Part shown: piece by piece, positions 19,482-29,569 of the stretch
Layout: each line of letters begins with the position of its first letter
Position numbering within the stretch: the first letter of the stretch is position 1
Source of the DNA: Methanococcoides methylutens
Lineage (GTDB): Archaea > Halobacteriota > Methanosarcinia > Methanosarcinales > Methanosarcinaceae
Direction: 5' to 3'
Assembly: GCF_000765475.1 (NCBI RefSeq)
Contig: NZ_JRHO01000009.1
Coordinates: 248,001 to 312,000 of the forward strand
Length of the DNA: 64,000 nucleotides
Notes under the pieces: generated by a model
Told to the model about the DNA's origin: nothing
The model's database searches: none
What the model saw: only the letters and a program-made list of their open reading frames with translations
Position numbers and translations under genes: made by a program

Positions 19482-20762
19482 ATGTCCCATATCCCAATCG
19501 ATCGATCATTACAGTATATGGATGGTACGCAGCGAGTTTTTGACGAGGAGACAACTCTTGGTAACACCAAACCCCACCTTGAAGATATAGGGGTTACAAG
19601 GATAGCCAGTATCACCGATCTGGACCGGATAGGCATTCCGGTATTCTCTGCCATCAGGCCTTCAGCTGCAGAAGGCGCTATTTCTATCTACTCTGGTAAA
19701 GGGGCAAGCGAGACACAGGCAAGGATCTCGGCTATGATGGAGAGCTTTGAGAGATGTCTTGCGGAGCGTGTAGGCGTAAATGCTGATATTGTCGAGGATG
19801 TGCTCGCAGAAGAGTTCATTGAGTCTGTTGAAAATGCAGCAAAGGAATGTGAACTTCTTGATCCGCATAGCCTTCTTCTGGCTGAGCCTCTGCCTCCTGA
19901 AAGCCTGGTAGAATGGACTCAGGGCTGGGACCTTTTACGCGAGAAGGAGATCTATGTTCCATCAAATGCAGTATATCATCCATATGATTCCCCGGGAATG
20001 TCCGCAAGGCTTTTCAGAAGCAATACCAATGGCCTTGCATCGGGAAATGTCATAGAGGAAGCAATATTGCACGGTCTGCTTGAGGTCATCGAGCGTGATG
20101 CATTGAGTATTGCCGAGTTCAACAGGAATCCGGGCCGGGAAATTGTCCTTACCGAAGAGGATGGTATCAATTATGAGCTGATGAAGAAGTTCGAATCTAA
20201 CGGAGTACAGCTCAAACTATGGCTACTTTCACACGATACAGGCATAACCTCTGTTGTGGCAGCTACAGATGACCTTGACCTGAAAGATCCTGCTTTGCTT
20301 GTAATGGGTGCAGGTTCACATCTGAAACCTGAGATCGCAATACGGAGGGCCATCACCGAGGCTGCCCAGTCAAGGGTAGTGCAGATTCACGGTGCCCGTG
20401 AGGACACTGACAGGGAATCTTTTGTCAGGCAGATCGGTTATGAGCGCATGAAGAGGATGAACAATTTCTGGTATGAAGGGGCAGACTCCGTCACAACCGG
20501 AGAATTGAATGACATTTCCAGGTCAACTCCTGCAGAGAACATCGATGTTGTGCTCGATGAACTGCGTAAGATCACTGACAGTGTCATCGTGGTCGACCTT
20601 TCCCGCAAGAACGTAGGTGTCCCCGTTGTAAGGGTGATAATTCCGGGATTCGAGCAGTACACGCTTGACCGTGAACGTGTAGGCCATCGTGTGAGACAAG
20701 GACGCAAACGATCCACCTCTACCGAGAAACCCTGGAAGAGAAGGTTCGGCAAACAAAAGTGA
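19482..20762 (+). CDS. ycaO: YcaO protein for McrA-glycine thioamidation
   Basis: About 426 residues of the YcaO superfamily. ATP-site elements are visible: SGKGASETQARISAMMESFERCLAER near residue 70, EEAILHGLLEVIERDA near 192, and ITEAAQSRVVQIHGAREDT near 292. In methanogens, YcaO with TfuA installs the thioglycine of the methyl-CoM reductase alpha subunit, activating the amide with ATP and adding sulfide. The tfuA gene follows four bases after the stop. Start ATG 19482 is chosen because homology begins MSHIPIDRSLQYM; an upstream in-frame ATG lies in poorly conserved sequence. Confidence 0.93.
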   Translation: MSHIPIDRSLQYMDGTQRVFDEETTLGNTKPHLEDIGVTRIASITDLDRIGIPVFSAIRPSAAEGAISIYSGKGASETQARISAMMESFERCLAERVGVNADIVEDVLAEEFIESVENAAKECELLDPHSLLLAEPLPPESLVEWTQGWDLLREKEIYVPSNAVYHPYDSPGMSARLFRSNTNGLASGNVIEEAILHGLLEVIERDALSIAEFNRNPGREIVLTEEDGINYELMKKFESNGVQLKLWLLSHDTGITSVVAATDDLDLKDPALLVMGAGSHLKPEIAIRRAITEAAQSRVVQIHGAREDTDRESFVRQIGYERMKRMNNFWYEGADSVTTGELNDISRSTPAENIDVVLDELRKITDSVIVVDLSRKNVGVPVVRVIIPGFEQYTLDRERVGHRVRQGRKRSTSTEKPWKRRFGKQK

Positions 20763-20766
20763 TCCA

Positions 20767-21417
20767 ATGAGAGCAGTTATCTTTGCAGGTACGAGTATCA
20801 GCCATGAAGATTCAAAGGCTATCCTTGATGCAGTTTACCTGCCACCTGTGGCAAGAGGCGACATCGATAAAGTGGCAGGTCAGGGCTATGGTGTAATTGG
20901 TATCATCGATGGTGTTTTCTTTGACAGGGCTGCAGTAGCCCACAAGGAAATAATCCGTGCGATGAAAAAAGGCATCAAGGTCGTTGGCGGATGCAGTATG
21001 GGTGCGTTGCGTGCTTCTGAGCTTGACAGTCATGGCATGATCGGCGTGGGCAAGGTCTATAGCTGGTACAGGGATGGTGTCATCGAGGCGGATGATGAGG
21101 TTGCAGTGACAACCAATCCCGAAACCTTTGAACAGGTCTCAACACCCCTTGTTAACATAAGGGAGACCTTCAGGGAAGCAGTTGCGAAAGGCATTATTGA
21201 TAGTGAGATCTGCGAAAGTCTTATCAGGATAACAAAAAGCATCCACTATCCTCAGAGAAGTTACCTTGGAATAATTAAAAAAGCAGTTGAGGAAGGACTT
21301 CTGGAAGATCGTGAACCTCTTCTGGAATATTGCAGGAACAATGCTTCAGATGTAAAAAGGGAAGATGCAGTATTGGTGCTTCAGAAGGTAAAAGAGATCC
21401 TCGAAGCAGGCAAATAA
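20767..21417 (+). CDS. tfuA: TfuA protein for McrA-glycine thioamidation
   Basis: A 216-residue TfuA-family protein: VIFAGTSISHEDSKAILDAVYLPP at the N-terminus, GVIGIIDGVFFDRAAVAHKEI, the VVGGCSMGALRASELDSHGM block and GVGKVYSWYRDGVIEADDEVAV. TfuA partners YcaO in peptide thioamidation, probably handing over sulfide. It is preceded immediately by ycaO, so the two form an operon. The chromosomal link to a cysteine desulfurase on the other side of ycaO fits a need for sulfur. Confidence 0.93.
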   Translation: MRAVIFAGTSISHEDSKAILDAVYLPPVARGDIDKVAGQGYGVIGIIDGVFFDRAAVAHKEIIRAMKKGIKVVGGCSMGALRASELDSHGMIGVGKVYSWYRDGVIEADDEVAVTTNPETFEQVSTPLVNIRETFREAVAKGIIDSEICESLIRITKSIHYPQRSYLGIIKKAVEEGLLEDREPLLEYCRNNASDVKREDAVLVLQKVKEILEAGK

Positions 21418-21420
21418 ATC

Positions 21421-21870
21421 TCATTCATCTTTTTTTTCATGGTGCTCATGTTTAAGGTTGCAGCTGTCATGTTCGATCCTGCCGCAAACTCCTATGGTTG
21501 GATGTCCCATTGAATCGCAAATGGCATTTATGGCCTTTTTTGACACATAACCTTCAAACCTTGCAACCTCTGCACATGATTCCTCTGCAGTGAGCCCGTA
21601 ATGGTTAAGCATCAGGCTAAGTATCCTGTGCCTTCTCAACAGGAAGTGTGCATAATCCTTTCCTTTCTCCGTAAGACTGAAACCCCGGTATGGAACATGG
21701 TTCACATATCCTGATGAAGCAAGCTCATTGATAGCTTTGGTAATGGTGGAAGGGTCCACGTTCATGTGGTTGGATATCTCGGTGGTGCGTACATTGTCAC
21801 CCCTTTCAAAAAGGTACTTCAGGTATTCGATCTTCCTTGGTGAAAGTTCCAATCCTGTTATATCATCCAT
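21421..21870 (-). CDS. DtxR/MntR-family metal-dependent regulator
   Basis: A 149-residue protein: an N-terminal winged helix (LSPRKIEYLKYLFERGDNVRTTEISNHMNVDPSTITKAINELASSGYV, in two parts) and a dimerisation/metal domain with HFLLRRHRILSLML, CAEVARFEGYVSKKAINAI and MGHP. These are the standard DtxR family positions for iron or manganese sensing. The C-terminus has an extra cysteine- and histidine-rich tail (CGRIEHDSC, KHEHHEKK) that may bind metal. It is convergent with tfuA, four bases apart. Confidence 0.85.
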   Translation of the reverse strand: MDDITGLELSPRKIEYLKYLFERGDNVRTTEISNHMNVDPSTITKAINELASSGYVNHVPYRGFSLTEKGKDYAHFLLRRHRILSLMLNHYGLTAEESCAEVARFEGYVSKKAINAICDSMGHPTIGVCGRIEHDSCNLKHEHHEKKDE

Positions 21871-21929
21871 ATGGAGGATTATACACAGATTTATTTAAAA
21901 TTTGCGTGGGTGCCAAAGATCCATCTGTT

Positions 21930-22778
21930 TTATTTGCAACTTTCGTGTTTGTCTATGAAATGGTCAATGAGGGCACGTGAGATGCTCTTCTTTCCCGGAA
22001 GCTTCGGAATGTCATCCACATGGAACCAGCAGGCATCTTCGATCTCATTAGCATCGACTTTGATCTCTCCTTCTGCAAAGTTCGCTGTAAATCCTAACAT
22101 TAGCGAGGACGGGAAAGGCCAGGGCTGGCTTGCAAAATAGTTCAGTTCCTTTATTGAAACGCCAACTTCCTCCTTTATTTCCCTGTGAGCTGCGTGCTCG
22201 ATGGTTTCCCCGGCTTCTACAAAGCCTGCCACGAGCCCATAGACTCCATCCGGGAAATTCTTTGAGCGGGCCATAAGAAGGTGATCTTCCCTCTCTATAA
22301 GTACTATGACTGCAGGGCTTATCCGCGGGTACGTTATGTGGTCACAATTATGGCATTTCATTCCGGTTTCTTCCGGGACGTAGTGGGCAGCTCCTCCACA
22401 CAGCCCGCAATATCGGTGAGTGCGATAGAAGTCAGCCATTTGGACTGCCCTGGAAGCAATACCGAGCATTTCCTCATCGATTACACCATAGAGGTCGTGC
22501 AGGCCAAAGTACTGCATATTTCCTTCTTCCAGTTCTTCTTCCAGTTCAAAACAGTAACATGGTACACCATCAAGTGTTCCGATGTAGATCACTTCGGTGC
22601 CGTCGGAGATATGCTTTTTTTGATAGCATGAAAAATAGTCATCGGGGTGTCTTTCAGCATCTATCAATATCTTTCTTTGATGTACAGGGAAATAGAGTGC
22701 TTTTCCTTCTGTATTGCTCTCATCGCCATGGAACACCAGTTCTTCAGTTGCAAAAGAAGGTCGGTACTGTGTATTCAT
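21930..22778 (-). CDS. nudC: NudC-type NADH pyrophosphatase
   Basis: About 282 residues. A zinc ribbon with CGLCG and CHNCD is followed by the Nudix box GFVEAGETIEHAAHREIKEEVGV (described in two parts) near residue 190 and the NudC signature SQPWPFPSSLMLGF just after it. NudC hydrolyses NAD(H), and in bacteria also removes NAD caps from RNA. ATG 22778 is chosen because GTGAT lies just upstream; a GTG or ATG 13 codons earlier is possible. It is downstream of, and on the same strand as, the MgtC-like gene, 30 bases from its stop to the upstream frame. Confidence 0.9.
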   Translation of the reverse strand: MNTQYRPSFATEELVFHGDESNTEGKALYFPVHQRKILIDAERHPDDYFSCYQKKHISDGTEVIYIGTLDGVPCYCFELEEELEEGNMQYFGLHDLYGVIDEEMLGIASRAVQMADFYRTHRYCGLCGGAAHYVPEETGMKCHNCDHITYPRISPAVIVLIEREDHLLMARSKNFPDGVYGLVAGFVEAGETIEHAAHREIKEEVGVSIKELNYFASQPWPFPSSLMLGFTANFAEGEIKVDANEIEDACWFHVDDIPKLPGKKSISRALIDHFIDKHESCK

Positions 22779-22847
22779 TGATATCACTTCATAAGGGATG
22801 TTTTGAAAGGTGTTCACATCTAATGCATATAGTCTTTCCCTTGATCT

Positions 22848-24140
22848 TTAGAATCCGATATTGCTGATGTAGCTGCTCCAAAGGTACAATGTGGATATTC
22901 CTACAATAGCTATCAGTAACATTGTATTCCTTGAGCGGTAGTAGAGCTCCTTTGATCCGGATATCCTTACAAGGACCAGCTTGTTGAGCGTACTGATGAT
23001 CCCTGCTATCACTGCGGTCTGTGCAGCCACACTATATGATACGTTCCCACTGAAAGCCAGTGCGGCAACGGATGCAGTTACAGCCGAGCTGCTGACAAGT
23101 CCGCCAAGTGCCGATGCATATACTCCGGCAGTACCGAGGAATTCGCTTGAAATGCTGGTGATGACAAGAAGTACTGTGAAGATCGCACCGAACTTGAAAG
23201 CAGGTTTCAGTGCAAATGGTGAACCGATCTCCAGCGGCTCGGTCATAATATCATTTTCTTTTCTCCTTATTATGACTATCCCGATCGTCACGATGAGCAT
23301 TGCCAGCTGCGGCGGTAGCATCATGAGCATTGTACTTGCACTGGGATCTACTATCAATGCGATCAGTGTGTTGCTGATTATCATTGAGATGTTTGACATC
23401 AGTATCCCGATGTACAGTGCATCCATCAGGCTGGATCTGCTCTTTGACATGTTTGCAAGTGCAGCGGTGGTTGCCTCGCTGCTTATGAACCCTCCAAATA
23501 GTCCCGAATATGTTATTCCTCCACGGGTTCCGAATCTTTTGAGGGAGATGTAACTGACAAAACCGATGAACATGACAAGTACCACGATAAGGATTGACGA
23601 TTTCAGGTTCAGAACTCCCATTACAGGTTCTTCCGGCATCAGTGGATAAAGAATGAAAGCGACCACAAGGAACTGGACCGCATTGAGTATTTCCTCATCT
23701 GAGAGATGTTGTGCAAAGGAGTGAAGCGGTTTTTTCTCAATTAGCAGTAAAGTAATGAGCACAGCTATAATAATGGCAAACAGGTAACGTCCTGTAGCTA
23801 CCAGCACACCAAGCAGGTAAGTTGAGAACAGGGCGATGGAACTTGTCATCCCAAGCTTTCCGCTGGCTGTGTATATCCTGTACACGAGCACAAAACAGGA
23901 GGCTGCAACCAGTGCCGTGGTGATCTGCAGTATGGCGATATGCATCACCTCTGAAACATAGCTTGCAAGCATGCCGCTAAGGCATACTATTGCAAACGTG
24001 CGTACTCCTGCGAACACTTCCTGATCCTTGCGTCGGTGCTCCCTTTCTATACCTATCAGTATTCCTATCAAAAGGGAAAGGATCGCTTTTGTCAGAAAAT
24101 CATATAATTCAGGGTCCAACCCAAGGTCAAATGTTAACAC
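22848..24140 (-). CDS. MgtC/DUF4010 family membrane protein
   Basis: A 430-residue protein with about a dozen hydrophobic segments. The N-terminus has the MgtC signature ILSLLIGILIGIEREHRRKDQEVFAGVRTFAIV; the second half has the DUF4010 pattern GLFGGFISSEATTAALANMSK and GLVSSSAVTASVAALA. Proteins of this fused type are widespread in archaea; the function is not established, though MgtC proteins are linked to magnesium limitation. It starts divergently to the MBL-rhodanese gene. Confidence 0.85.
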   Translation of the reverse strand: MLTFDLGLDPELYDFLTKAILSLLIGILIGIEREHRRKDQEVFAGVRTFAIVCLSGMLASYVSEVMHIAILQITTALVAASCFVLVYRIYTASGKLGMTSSIALFSTYLLGVLVATGRYLFAIIIAVLITLLLIEKKPLHSFAQHLSDEEILNAVQFLVVAFILYPLMPEEPVMGVLNLKSSILIVVLVMFIGFVSYISLKRFGTRGGITYSGLFGGFISSEATTAALANMSKSRSSLMDALYIGILMSNISMIISNTLIALIVDPSASTMLMMLPPQLAMLIVTIGIVIIRRKENDIMTEPLEIGSPFALKPAFKFGAIFTVLLVITSISSEFLGTAGVYASALGGLVSSSAVTASVAALAFSGNVSYSVAAQTAVIAGIISTLNKLVLVRISGSKELYYRSRNTMLLIAIVGISTLYLWSSYISNIGF

Positions 24141-24335
24141 AACGCACCCTCAAAGTTGTAAAAGAATCTTGTTTTCGATCACTTTATATTAATAATATAT
24201 ATCTCATGAACCCTTATAGTATTTTTGAAGTCTTTACGATATTGCCATCAGTTCTTGCATTCATAATTCAATATTTAGCATTTAGAATTACCATTTGCTT
24301 AATAGATGGCTCAAACAGGGTGGGAGGTCCTTAAT

Positions 24336-25763
24336 TTGATCGTTCAGCAGATATTTACAAGTGGAATAGCTCATAGTTCATACCTTCTTGGTGGTAACAA
24401 TACTTGTGCAGTGATCGATCCCGGTCGCGACATCGATGTTTATATGGATGCTGCGGCTCAGATGGGTTGGAAGATTACACATGTCCTTGAAACGCATCTG
24501 CATGCGGATTTCATCTCCGGTCATATGGAAATTCAGAATAAGACCGGCGCATCGATAGTATTTCCACGTTCTGCAAATTGCAAATTCGATGCAATGGAAG
24601 TATCAGAAGGTGATTCCTTTGAGATCGAGGACATGATCATAGAGGTTCTGGAAACTCCGGGACATACGCCTGAACATGTCTCCTATGTGGTGACCGATAG
24701 TTCACGCGGTGAGGTTCCGGTATGTGTCTTCTGTGGTGACACCCTTTTCGTAGGTGATATTGGCAGGCCTGATCTTTTCCCGGGAAAAGCGGAAGAACTG
24801 GCTTCGAAACTCTATGACACCCTCCACGGGAAACTGCTGGATCTGCCTGATTTTTGTGAGGTATATCCTGCACATGGTGCCGGCTCCTTATGTGGCAGGT
24901 CAATGGCTGCAAAGCGCAGTACGACCATCGGCTATGAAAGACTTTACAATTATGCATTGAACATAGGTGATCGGAAAAGTTTCATCCGTTCACTTACGGA
25001 GGATATGCCTGCAACTCCAGCTCATTTCAACAGGTGTAGCGATGTTAACAGGGCTGGACCGGAATTGGTCGAGGATCTTCCTCCATTGAAGGCCATACCT
25101 TCGGAGGAGTTCCTGGAGCTGCTGGATGATCCTGATAATATAGTACTTGATATCCGGTGCTATGAGGCATTTGGCGGTCGTCACATACCTGGTGCTTATA
25201 GCATTGATCTTAATAGCAACTTTGCCACGTTCTCAGGCTGGCTGCTACCGCCTGACAAGAATATACTGTTGATTGTAGATTCGCCCGAAAGGGCTACAGA
25301 GGCAGCGATCTGGCTTCACAGGGTTGGTCTTGACAGAATAGTCGGATTTCTTGATGGGGGAATGCACTCCTGGTCCATGGCAGGCCTTCCTACAGAACAT
25401 CTCTGTCAGGTATCGAGCTTAGAGCTTGACAATATGGTGAGGGACGACGAGGATTTCGTTCTTGTGGATGTAAGGGCAGTTTCTGAGTTCAGTGGCGGGC
25501 ATATACAACATGCCATCAACATTCCGGTACACGAGCTCAGGGATTCTTATAAGGAACTTGACCCCGATGCAAAGACAGTTGTCATCTGTGGAAGCGGACA
25601 GCGTTCAAGTATGGGTGCAAGTATCCTGCAACAGAAAGGTTTCAGTGATGTACACAATGTTTCCGGTGGGATGACCGGTTACAATGTTGCTGGTTTCGGC
25701 CCCGATTGTCCGCTGTGTGCACTTCCATGGCTGTCTTCCGGGAAAGAAAAGAAAGATGGATGA
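24336..25763 (+). CDS. Metallo-beta-lactamase fold protein with two rhodanese domains
   Basis: About 475 residues. An N-terminal MBL domain with the metal motif THLHADFISGH and later HTPEHVSYV, FCGDTLFVGDIGRPDL and YPAHGAGSLCG matches persulfide dioxygenase/glyoxalase II-like enzymes. Two rhodanese domains follow: the first (about 265-365) lacks the active cysteine, having VDSPERATEA there, while the second has the intact loop VICGSGQRSS. It probably oxidises or transfers persulfide sulfur. A TTG at 24336 is preferred as start because GGAGGT lies seven bases upstream; an ATG at 24306 is in frame without a ribosome-binding site. Confidence 0.85.
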   Translation: MIVQQIFTSGIAHSSYLLGGNNTCAVIDPGRDIDVYMDAAAQMGWKITHVLETHLHADFISGHMEIQNKTGASIVFPRSANCKFDAMEVSEGDSFEIEDMIIEVLETPGHTPEHVSYVVTDSSRGEVPVCVFCGDTLFVGDIGRPDLFPGKAEELASKLYDTLHGKLLDLPDFCEVYPAHGAGSLCGRSMAAKRSTTIGYERLYNYALNIGDRKSFIRSLTEDMPATPAHFNRCSDVNRAGPELVEDLPPLKAIPSEEFLELLDDPDNIVLDIRCYEAFGGRHIPGAYSIDLNSNFATFSGWLLPPDKNILLIVDSPERATEAAIWLHRVGLDRIVGFLDGGMHSWSMAGLPTEHLCQVSSLELDNMVRDDEDFVLVDVRAVSEFSGGHIQHAINIPVHELRDSYKELDPDAKTVVICGSGQRSSMGASILQQKGFSDVHNVSGGMTGYNVAGFGPDCPLCALPWLSSGKEKKDG

Positions 25764-25827
25764 ACTATACGTCCGAGTTTTCTAAAGTACCAGTTTATGG
25801 TCAAATATTTGAAGAGAAAGTGAAGTA

Positions 25828-28827
25828 TCAGCTTCGCTTTCTCAATGCCAGATAAGCACATCCTAATATTGTCATCAATATACCATTTGACAGTAGTGGA
25901 AGAGACATGCTTTCAGATGCTGTTTCTGTGTTTGATTCCACTGTGTTGTTTCTCACCGTTACATCCGTTAATTCCGAACTTGGATCTGTAACTTCTGCTT
26001 GCTGTGCAGAGCCAACAATGGCAAAAGGTGAAAATCCGGGGGTTGTGGCTTCAAAGTAGATATATTCCATATCTTCGTTGAGTATCGTGGTAGAAAGCTG
26101 TGTCCATTTTCCATCATGATTCCTGCATAATGTTATTGTTGTTTCATTAATATCATTTTCAACGATCCATGACTTGCTGACCCTGAACCCAATGACCGGG
26201 TCCACAATATTGGTCTCTGTTGCAAAACCTGCTTTCCCAACCCAAATATTCATGTGCTGATAGGCTATGCCTGGTGGATTTTCGGTAACAAGTGTTGATT
26301 TTCCGTTAAGAACTTCGATAGTTGCTGATATTCTTCCTGAGTTCTTCAATGAATAGAACCCAATGTACTCTATCTTGTCATCTTCCTCTTCGAAGTGATA
26401 GATAATCTTTGAATCTTTATTGTTAAATATGGTCTTCACTTCTTTCAGTGCAATATTCCCGAAGGCTTCACCGGTGTTGCCTGAACCTCCTCCGGATGAG
26501 GATGAGCTGGTTTTACGTGGGTTAGGGAGGTCTATTGTGAAATTTGTATGTGCAAATCCCACATTGTCTACTGTATCGTTGGCGAACACGGTGACAGTAT
26601 GTTTACCTTCTGGCAAAGTTAGTGTAATGTTTGGGGTAAATGTATGATTGCCTGTGGAATTGATGTTGTACATCCATGTATGTACATCCTCATCAGCAGA
26701 TACGTTCAGGTTGACTGTATTTGAGGTGTATGTTGTGTTTTGAGGACGTTCTATAGTTACAATAGGTGCTGTCGTATCAATACTGAAATTAGCCATCACT
26801 GATGCCATATTGCCGATTGTATCTTTAGCAATAACTGTCAGGTTATGTTCACCATCAGGAAGAGATAATGTGGTGTTGGGATCAAACGGTTGAATGCCTG
26901 TGGCATTGATGTTATATGTCCATATTGCCACATCTAAATTTGCAGATACGTTCAGACATATTGAATCTGTACTATAGTTGTAACCTTCCTGTGGTTCATC
27001 CATTTCTATGGTAAATAAGGGTCTTTCAAGGACAGTAATATTCGTTGAGTTTGTCACACTACCATTGGTCACTGATATTGTGGTGTTTCCCGCAGTGTTT
27101 GCAGTGAACAGTCCTGAGATTGCATCGATGGTGCCAACAGTCTCATTCTGAGAACTCCAGACAACATTAGCATCAATTGGACTATTGTACTGGTCGAATG
27201 CTTCCTCGTTGAAATGTAGATTTTCTCCTGCATATGTGGTATCATTTACCGGATCAAGTATGATCTCATCAACATGTGGATCATCAGTAAATGCTTTGAT
27301 GCAGATGCTTGTATTTTCATAATCAGTTGTTATGTCGGCCCATGAAGTTCCATTTGGACTGATGTAACCTTCACCGGGATTGGCGGTTGCTTTGCTGCTG
27401 TGGCCATCAATTGGACGTTCTATTGCAACAAGATACGCATAATCCGGATCCGTAAATTTAATTACAACAGAAAAGTCCTGACCTTGTTCTAATTTTATAG
27501 GATTACTTAAGTCGATTGTATGGTATCCTGCGTACTCAATGGTGCCTGATGTGGAATATACATGGCCGGTGGAGTTAATAGGTCTCTGATCTGGATTCTT
27601 ATGTATGTATAGTCCATAGTCTGTCATCTCATCCGGTGTGTAGAAACTGACAGCATTCAGATATTGATCTGAGTCTGCTGTGAAAATATTTGCAGCCCAT
27701 GAAACATTAGTTGTAGTATTTAGATACCCGAAATTACGTACATGTCCCAAGGGGTCATATTGGTAGATATTATCGTAATTATCCACCTCCTCCGCACCTA
27801 CAAAGACTGCTCTGGGCTCAAATGATGTTTCATAATATGATATGTAGAAATACCCTTCATCACCAACACTGGTGCCCCAACTGTTCTTACATATAAAAGC
27901 ACCGTCTTCAGGAGGCGTGATGTTAAATTTTTCCTTTGGATAGGAATCGTTCCAACCCACCAGGGCAACAGCGTGACCTCCTATATAATTCGTGTCATTA
28001 TAATAGTAAGTCAGAGAGTTGTCATCAAATCCAGTCCAATTGACACGGAAAGGAGAGTATATTGCCCCATATTCCATGATTGCATTTTTCAAAAAATCAT
28101 CATCATGTGAAGTTTCATAATCCCTCTCCGGAAGAAATATGGCTTCCTGGACATGTCTTCTCTCAGGGATATTGGTATCAGAATAAATTGATGTATCATC
28201 ATACGGATCATCAGATTCATTGACTGGTCCGGTCCAGCGGGACAGATATGCAACTGCCATCCCAGCAGTTCCACCCTCTTCATAGTCAAAACCTTCGGGG
28301 TAATTATTTGACATTAGATTCTTCATATGATTTTCGGAAAAATCATGAACCCCGTTATTAGGGATCATGCATGATTCAAGGGATGCGTATACTGCATGTG
28401 CCCAGCAACTTCCTGATTGTCCCTGGTCTCGTACAGGAGTTACTCTGCTCTCATTGCGAAGATCGTAATATGAAAGTAAGGTTTCTTCAGATGCTGATAA
28501 AAAGAAAATATCATTTGCATCGGATGAATAGGTTCTGTCTATATGTGAATTGCCAACCGGTGATGGGATCAGGCCATTTACGGGATATCTTTCCTCTGTT
28601 GATCCGTTTGTGCTTAGCGAGGATGATGTTATGAAGTCCTGATTATCCTTATTTTCTTCCAGTTTTTCCATATACTCAATGAATGCCGGATTAAGTGGAG
28701 CCAACTCTGGTGCTGGACTTATAGTTTCATTTATTGGAGGTGAATCATTGATCTCAGATGCAGCAAGTGCAACATTAGCTATACAAAATATTAATATTGT
28801 CAGTGTAATTATTGTAACAGGTCGCAT
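25828..28827 (-). CDS. Secreted papain-family (C1A) protease with Big and PGF-pre-PGF domains
   Basis: A 999-residue surface protein. Signal peptide in residues 1-23 (TIITLTILIFCIANVALA). The C1A protease domain has the active cysteine in GQSGSCWAHAVYAS, the histidine in YIGGHAVALVGWND and the asparagine in ICKNSWGTSVGDEGY. A lectin-like region follows (YLNAVSFYTPDEMTDYGLYIH), then a Big2-like domain, two related Ig-like repeats (YNINATG and YNINSTG with APIVTIERPQN), a PGF-pre-PGF domain (HFEEEDDKIEYIGFYSLKNSG) and a C-terminal membrane helix ending ALRKRS. It is probably anchored outside the cell membrane and degrades proteins there. Confidence 0.9.
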   Translation of the reverse strand: MRPVTIITLTILIFCIANVALAASEINDSPPINETISPAPELAPLNPAFIEYMEKLEENKDNQDFITSSSLSTNGSTEERYPVNGLIPSPVGNSHIDRTYSSDANDIFFLSASEETLLSYYDLRNESRVTPVRDQGQSGSCWAHAVYASLESCMIPNNGVHDFSENHMKNLMSNNYPEGFDYEEGGTAGMAVAYLSRWTGPVNESDDPYDDTSIYSDTNIPERRHVQEAIFLPERDYETSHDDDFLKNAIMEYGAIYSPFRVNWTGFDDNSLTYYYNDTNYIGGHAVALVGWNDSYPKEKFNITPPEDGAFICKNSWGTSVGDEGYFYISYYETSFEPRAVFVGAEEVDNYDNIYQYDPLGHVRNFGYLNTTTNVSWAANIFTADSDQYLNAVSFYTPDEMTDYGLYIHKNPDQRPINSTGHVYSTSGTIEYAGYHTIDLSNPIKLEQGQDFSVVIKFTDPDYAYLVAIERPIDGHSSKATANPGEGYISPNGTSWADITTDYENTSICIKAFTDDPHVDEIILDPVNDTTYAGENLHFNEEAFDQYNSPIDANVVWSSQNETVGTIDAISGLFTANTAGNTTISVTNGSVTNSTNITVLERPLFTIEMDEPQEGYNYSTDSICLNVSANLDVAIWTYNINATGIQPFDPNTTLSLPDGEHNLTVIAKDTIGNMASVMANFSIDTTAPIVTIERPQNTTYTSNTVNLNVSADEDVHTWMYNINSTGNHTFTPNITLTLPEGKHTVTVFANDTVDNVGFAHTNFTIDLPNPRKTSSSSSGGGSGNTGEAFGNIALKEVKTIFNNKDSKIIYHFEEEDDKIEYIGFYSLKNSGRISATIEVLNGKSTLVTENPPGIAYQHMNIWVGKAGFATETNIVDPVIGFRVSKSWIVENDINETTITLCRNHDGKWTQLSTTILNEDMEYIYFEATTPGFSPFAIVGSAQQAEVTDPSSELTDVTVRNNTVESNTETASESMSLPLLSNGILMTILGCAYLALRKRS

Positions 28828-29091
28828 AAGAACAAATCCTGATTGTTCCCGATTGTTGGAAAATTCAAAGGGAACATATATTGTTGGCTAATTCCGAACT
28901 TGGTAATATAATATTATTAAAATATAATTAATCAAATCGTTAGCAACACATAATAAAAATAATAGTATTTATATATTATTGTGTGTGTTTATAAAGTTTA
29001 GAACGCGTATATAGAAAAAATACAAAAGAGTTACATTTACTTGTGTTTTCTCTTTCATGGATATTTTTCTGGTCAAACGTTGTTCTTCCTC

Positions 29092-29472
29092 TCAAAGGCT
29101 ATGCTGTGTCAGCCCGAATCCGCGATCCTTGCTCAGGTTTATGCTCTTTGGTCGGTAGAGATCCCCTGCTTTCCAGGAATTAATGGCTTCTTGTACCGTA
29201 CCATCAGCACCCACGAAAATGTCAATGTCCTTCTTGTTCAGCAGGTCAACGATCTTCTGACCGACCCCGGAACACAGGACGATATCAACTCCATTCTTGA
29301 CCAGCAGTTCATGTGGAAGCCCCTTCCCGCCCACGTGGACACTCGTGTTCTCAATGATCTCAACTTCCTCTGTTTCGCTGTCGTAGATCGTATATGTTGC
29401 AGCCTTTCCGAAATGGAGTTCGATGTCATCATCCAATCCGCCTTTTTCCGTGCTGGGTATAGCAATTTTCAT
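29092..29472 (-). CDS. NifX/NifB-type iron-molybdenum cofactor family protein (distal copy)
   Basis: A 126-residue protein of the dinitrogenase FeMo-cofactor biosynthesis family (NifX/NafY fold). It shows the family features IAIPSTEKGGLDDDIELHFGKAATYTIYD, VHVGGKGLPHELL, VLCSGVGQKIVDLL and VGADGTVQEAINSW. Such stand-alone proteins are common in methanogens and probably bind iron-sulfur or molybdenum clusters rather than serve nitrogenase alone. A paralogue lies at the head of the same operon (32569-32946). Confidence 0.85.
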   Translation of the reverse strand: MKIAIPSTEKGGLDDDIELHFGKAATYTIYDSETEEVEIIENTSVHVGGKGLPHELLVKNGVDIVLCSGVGQKIVDLLNKKDIDIFVGADGTVQEAINSWKAGDLYRPKSINLSKDRGFGLTQHSL

Positions 29473-29569
29473 ATTCTCACCTTTTCTCTGAAAGAATATG
29501 TTCTCACTGTTTGATATACTTCTGCATCATGTAAGCTTTCAGTCATCTGGATGTGCACGATCGGGCAAT

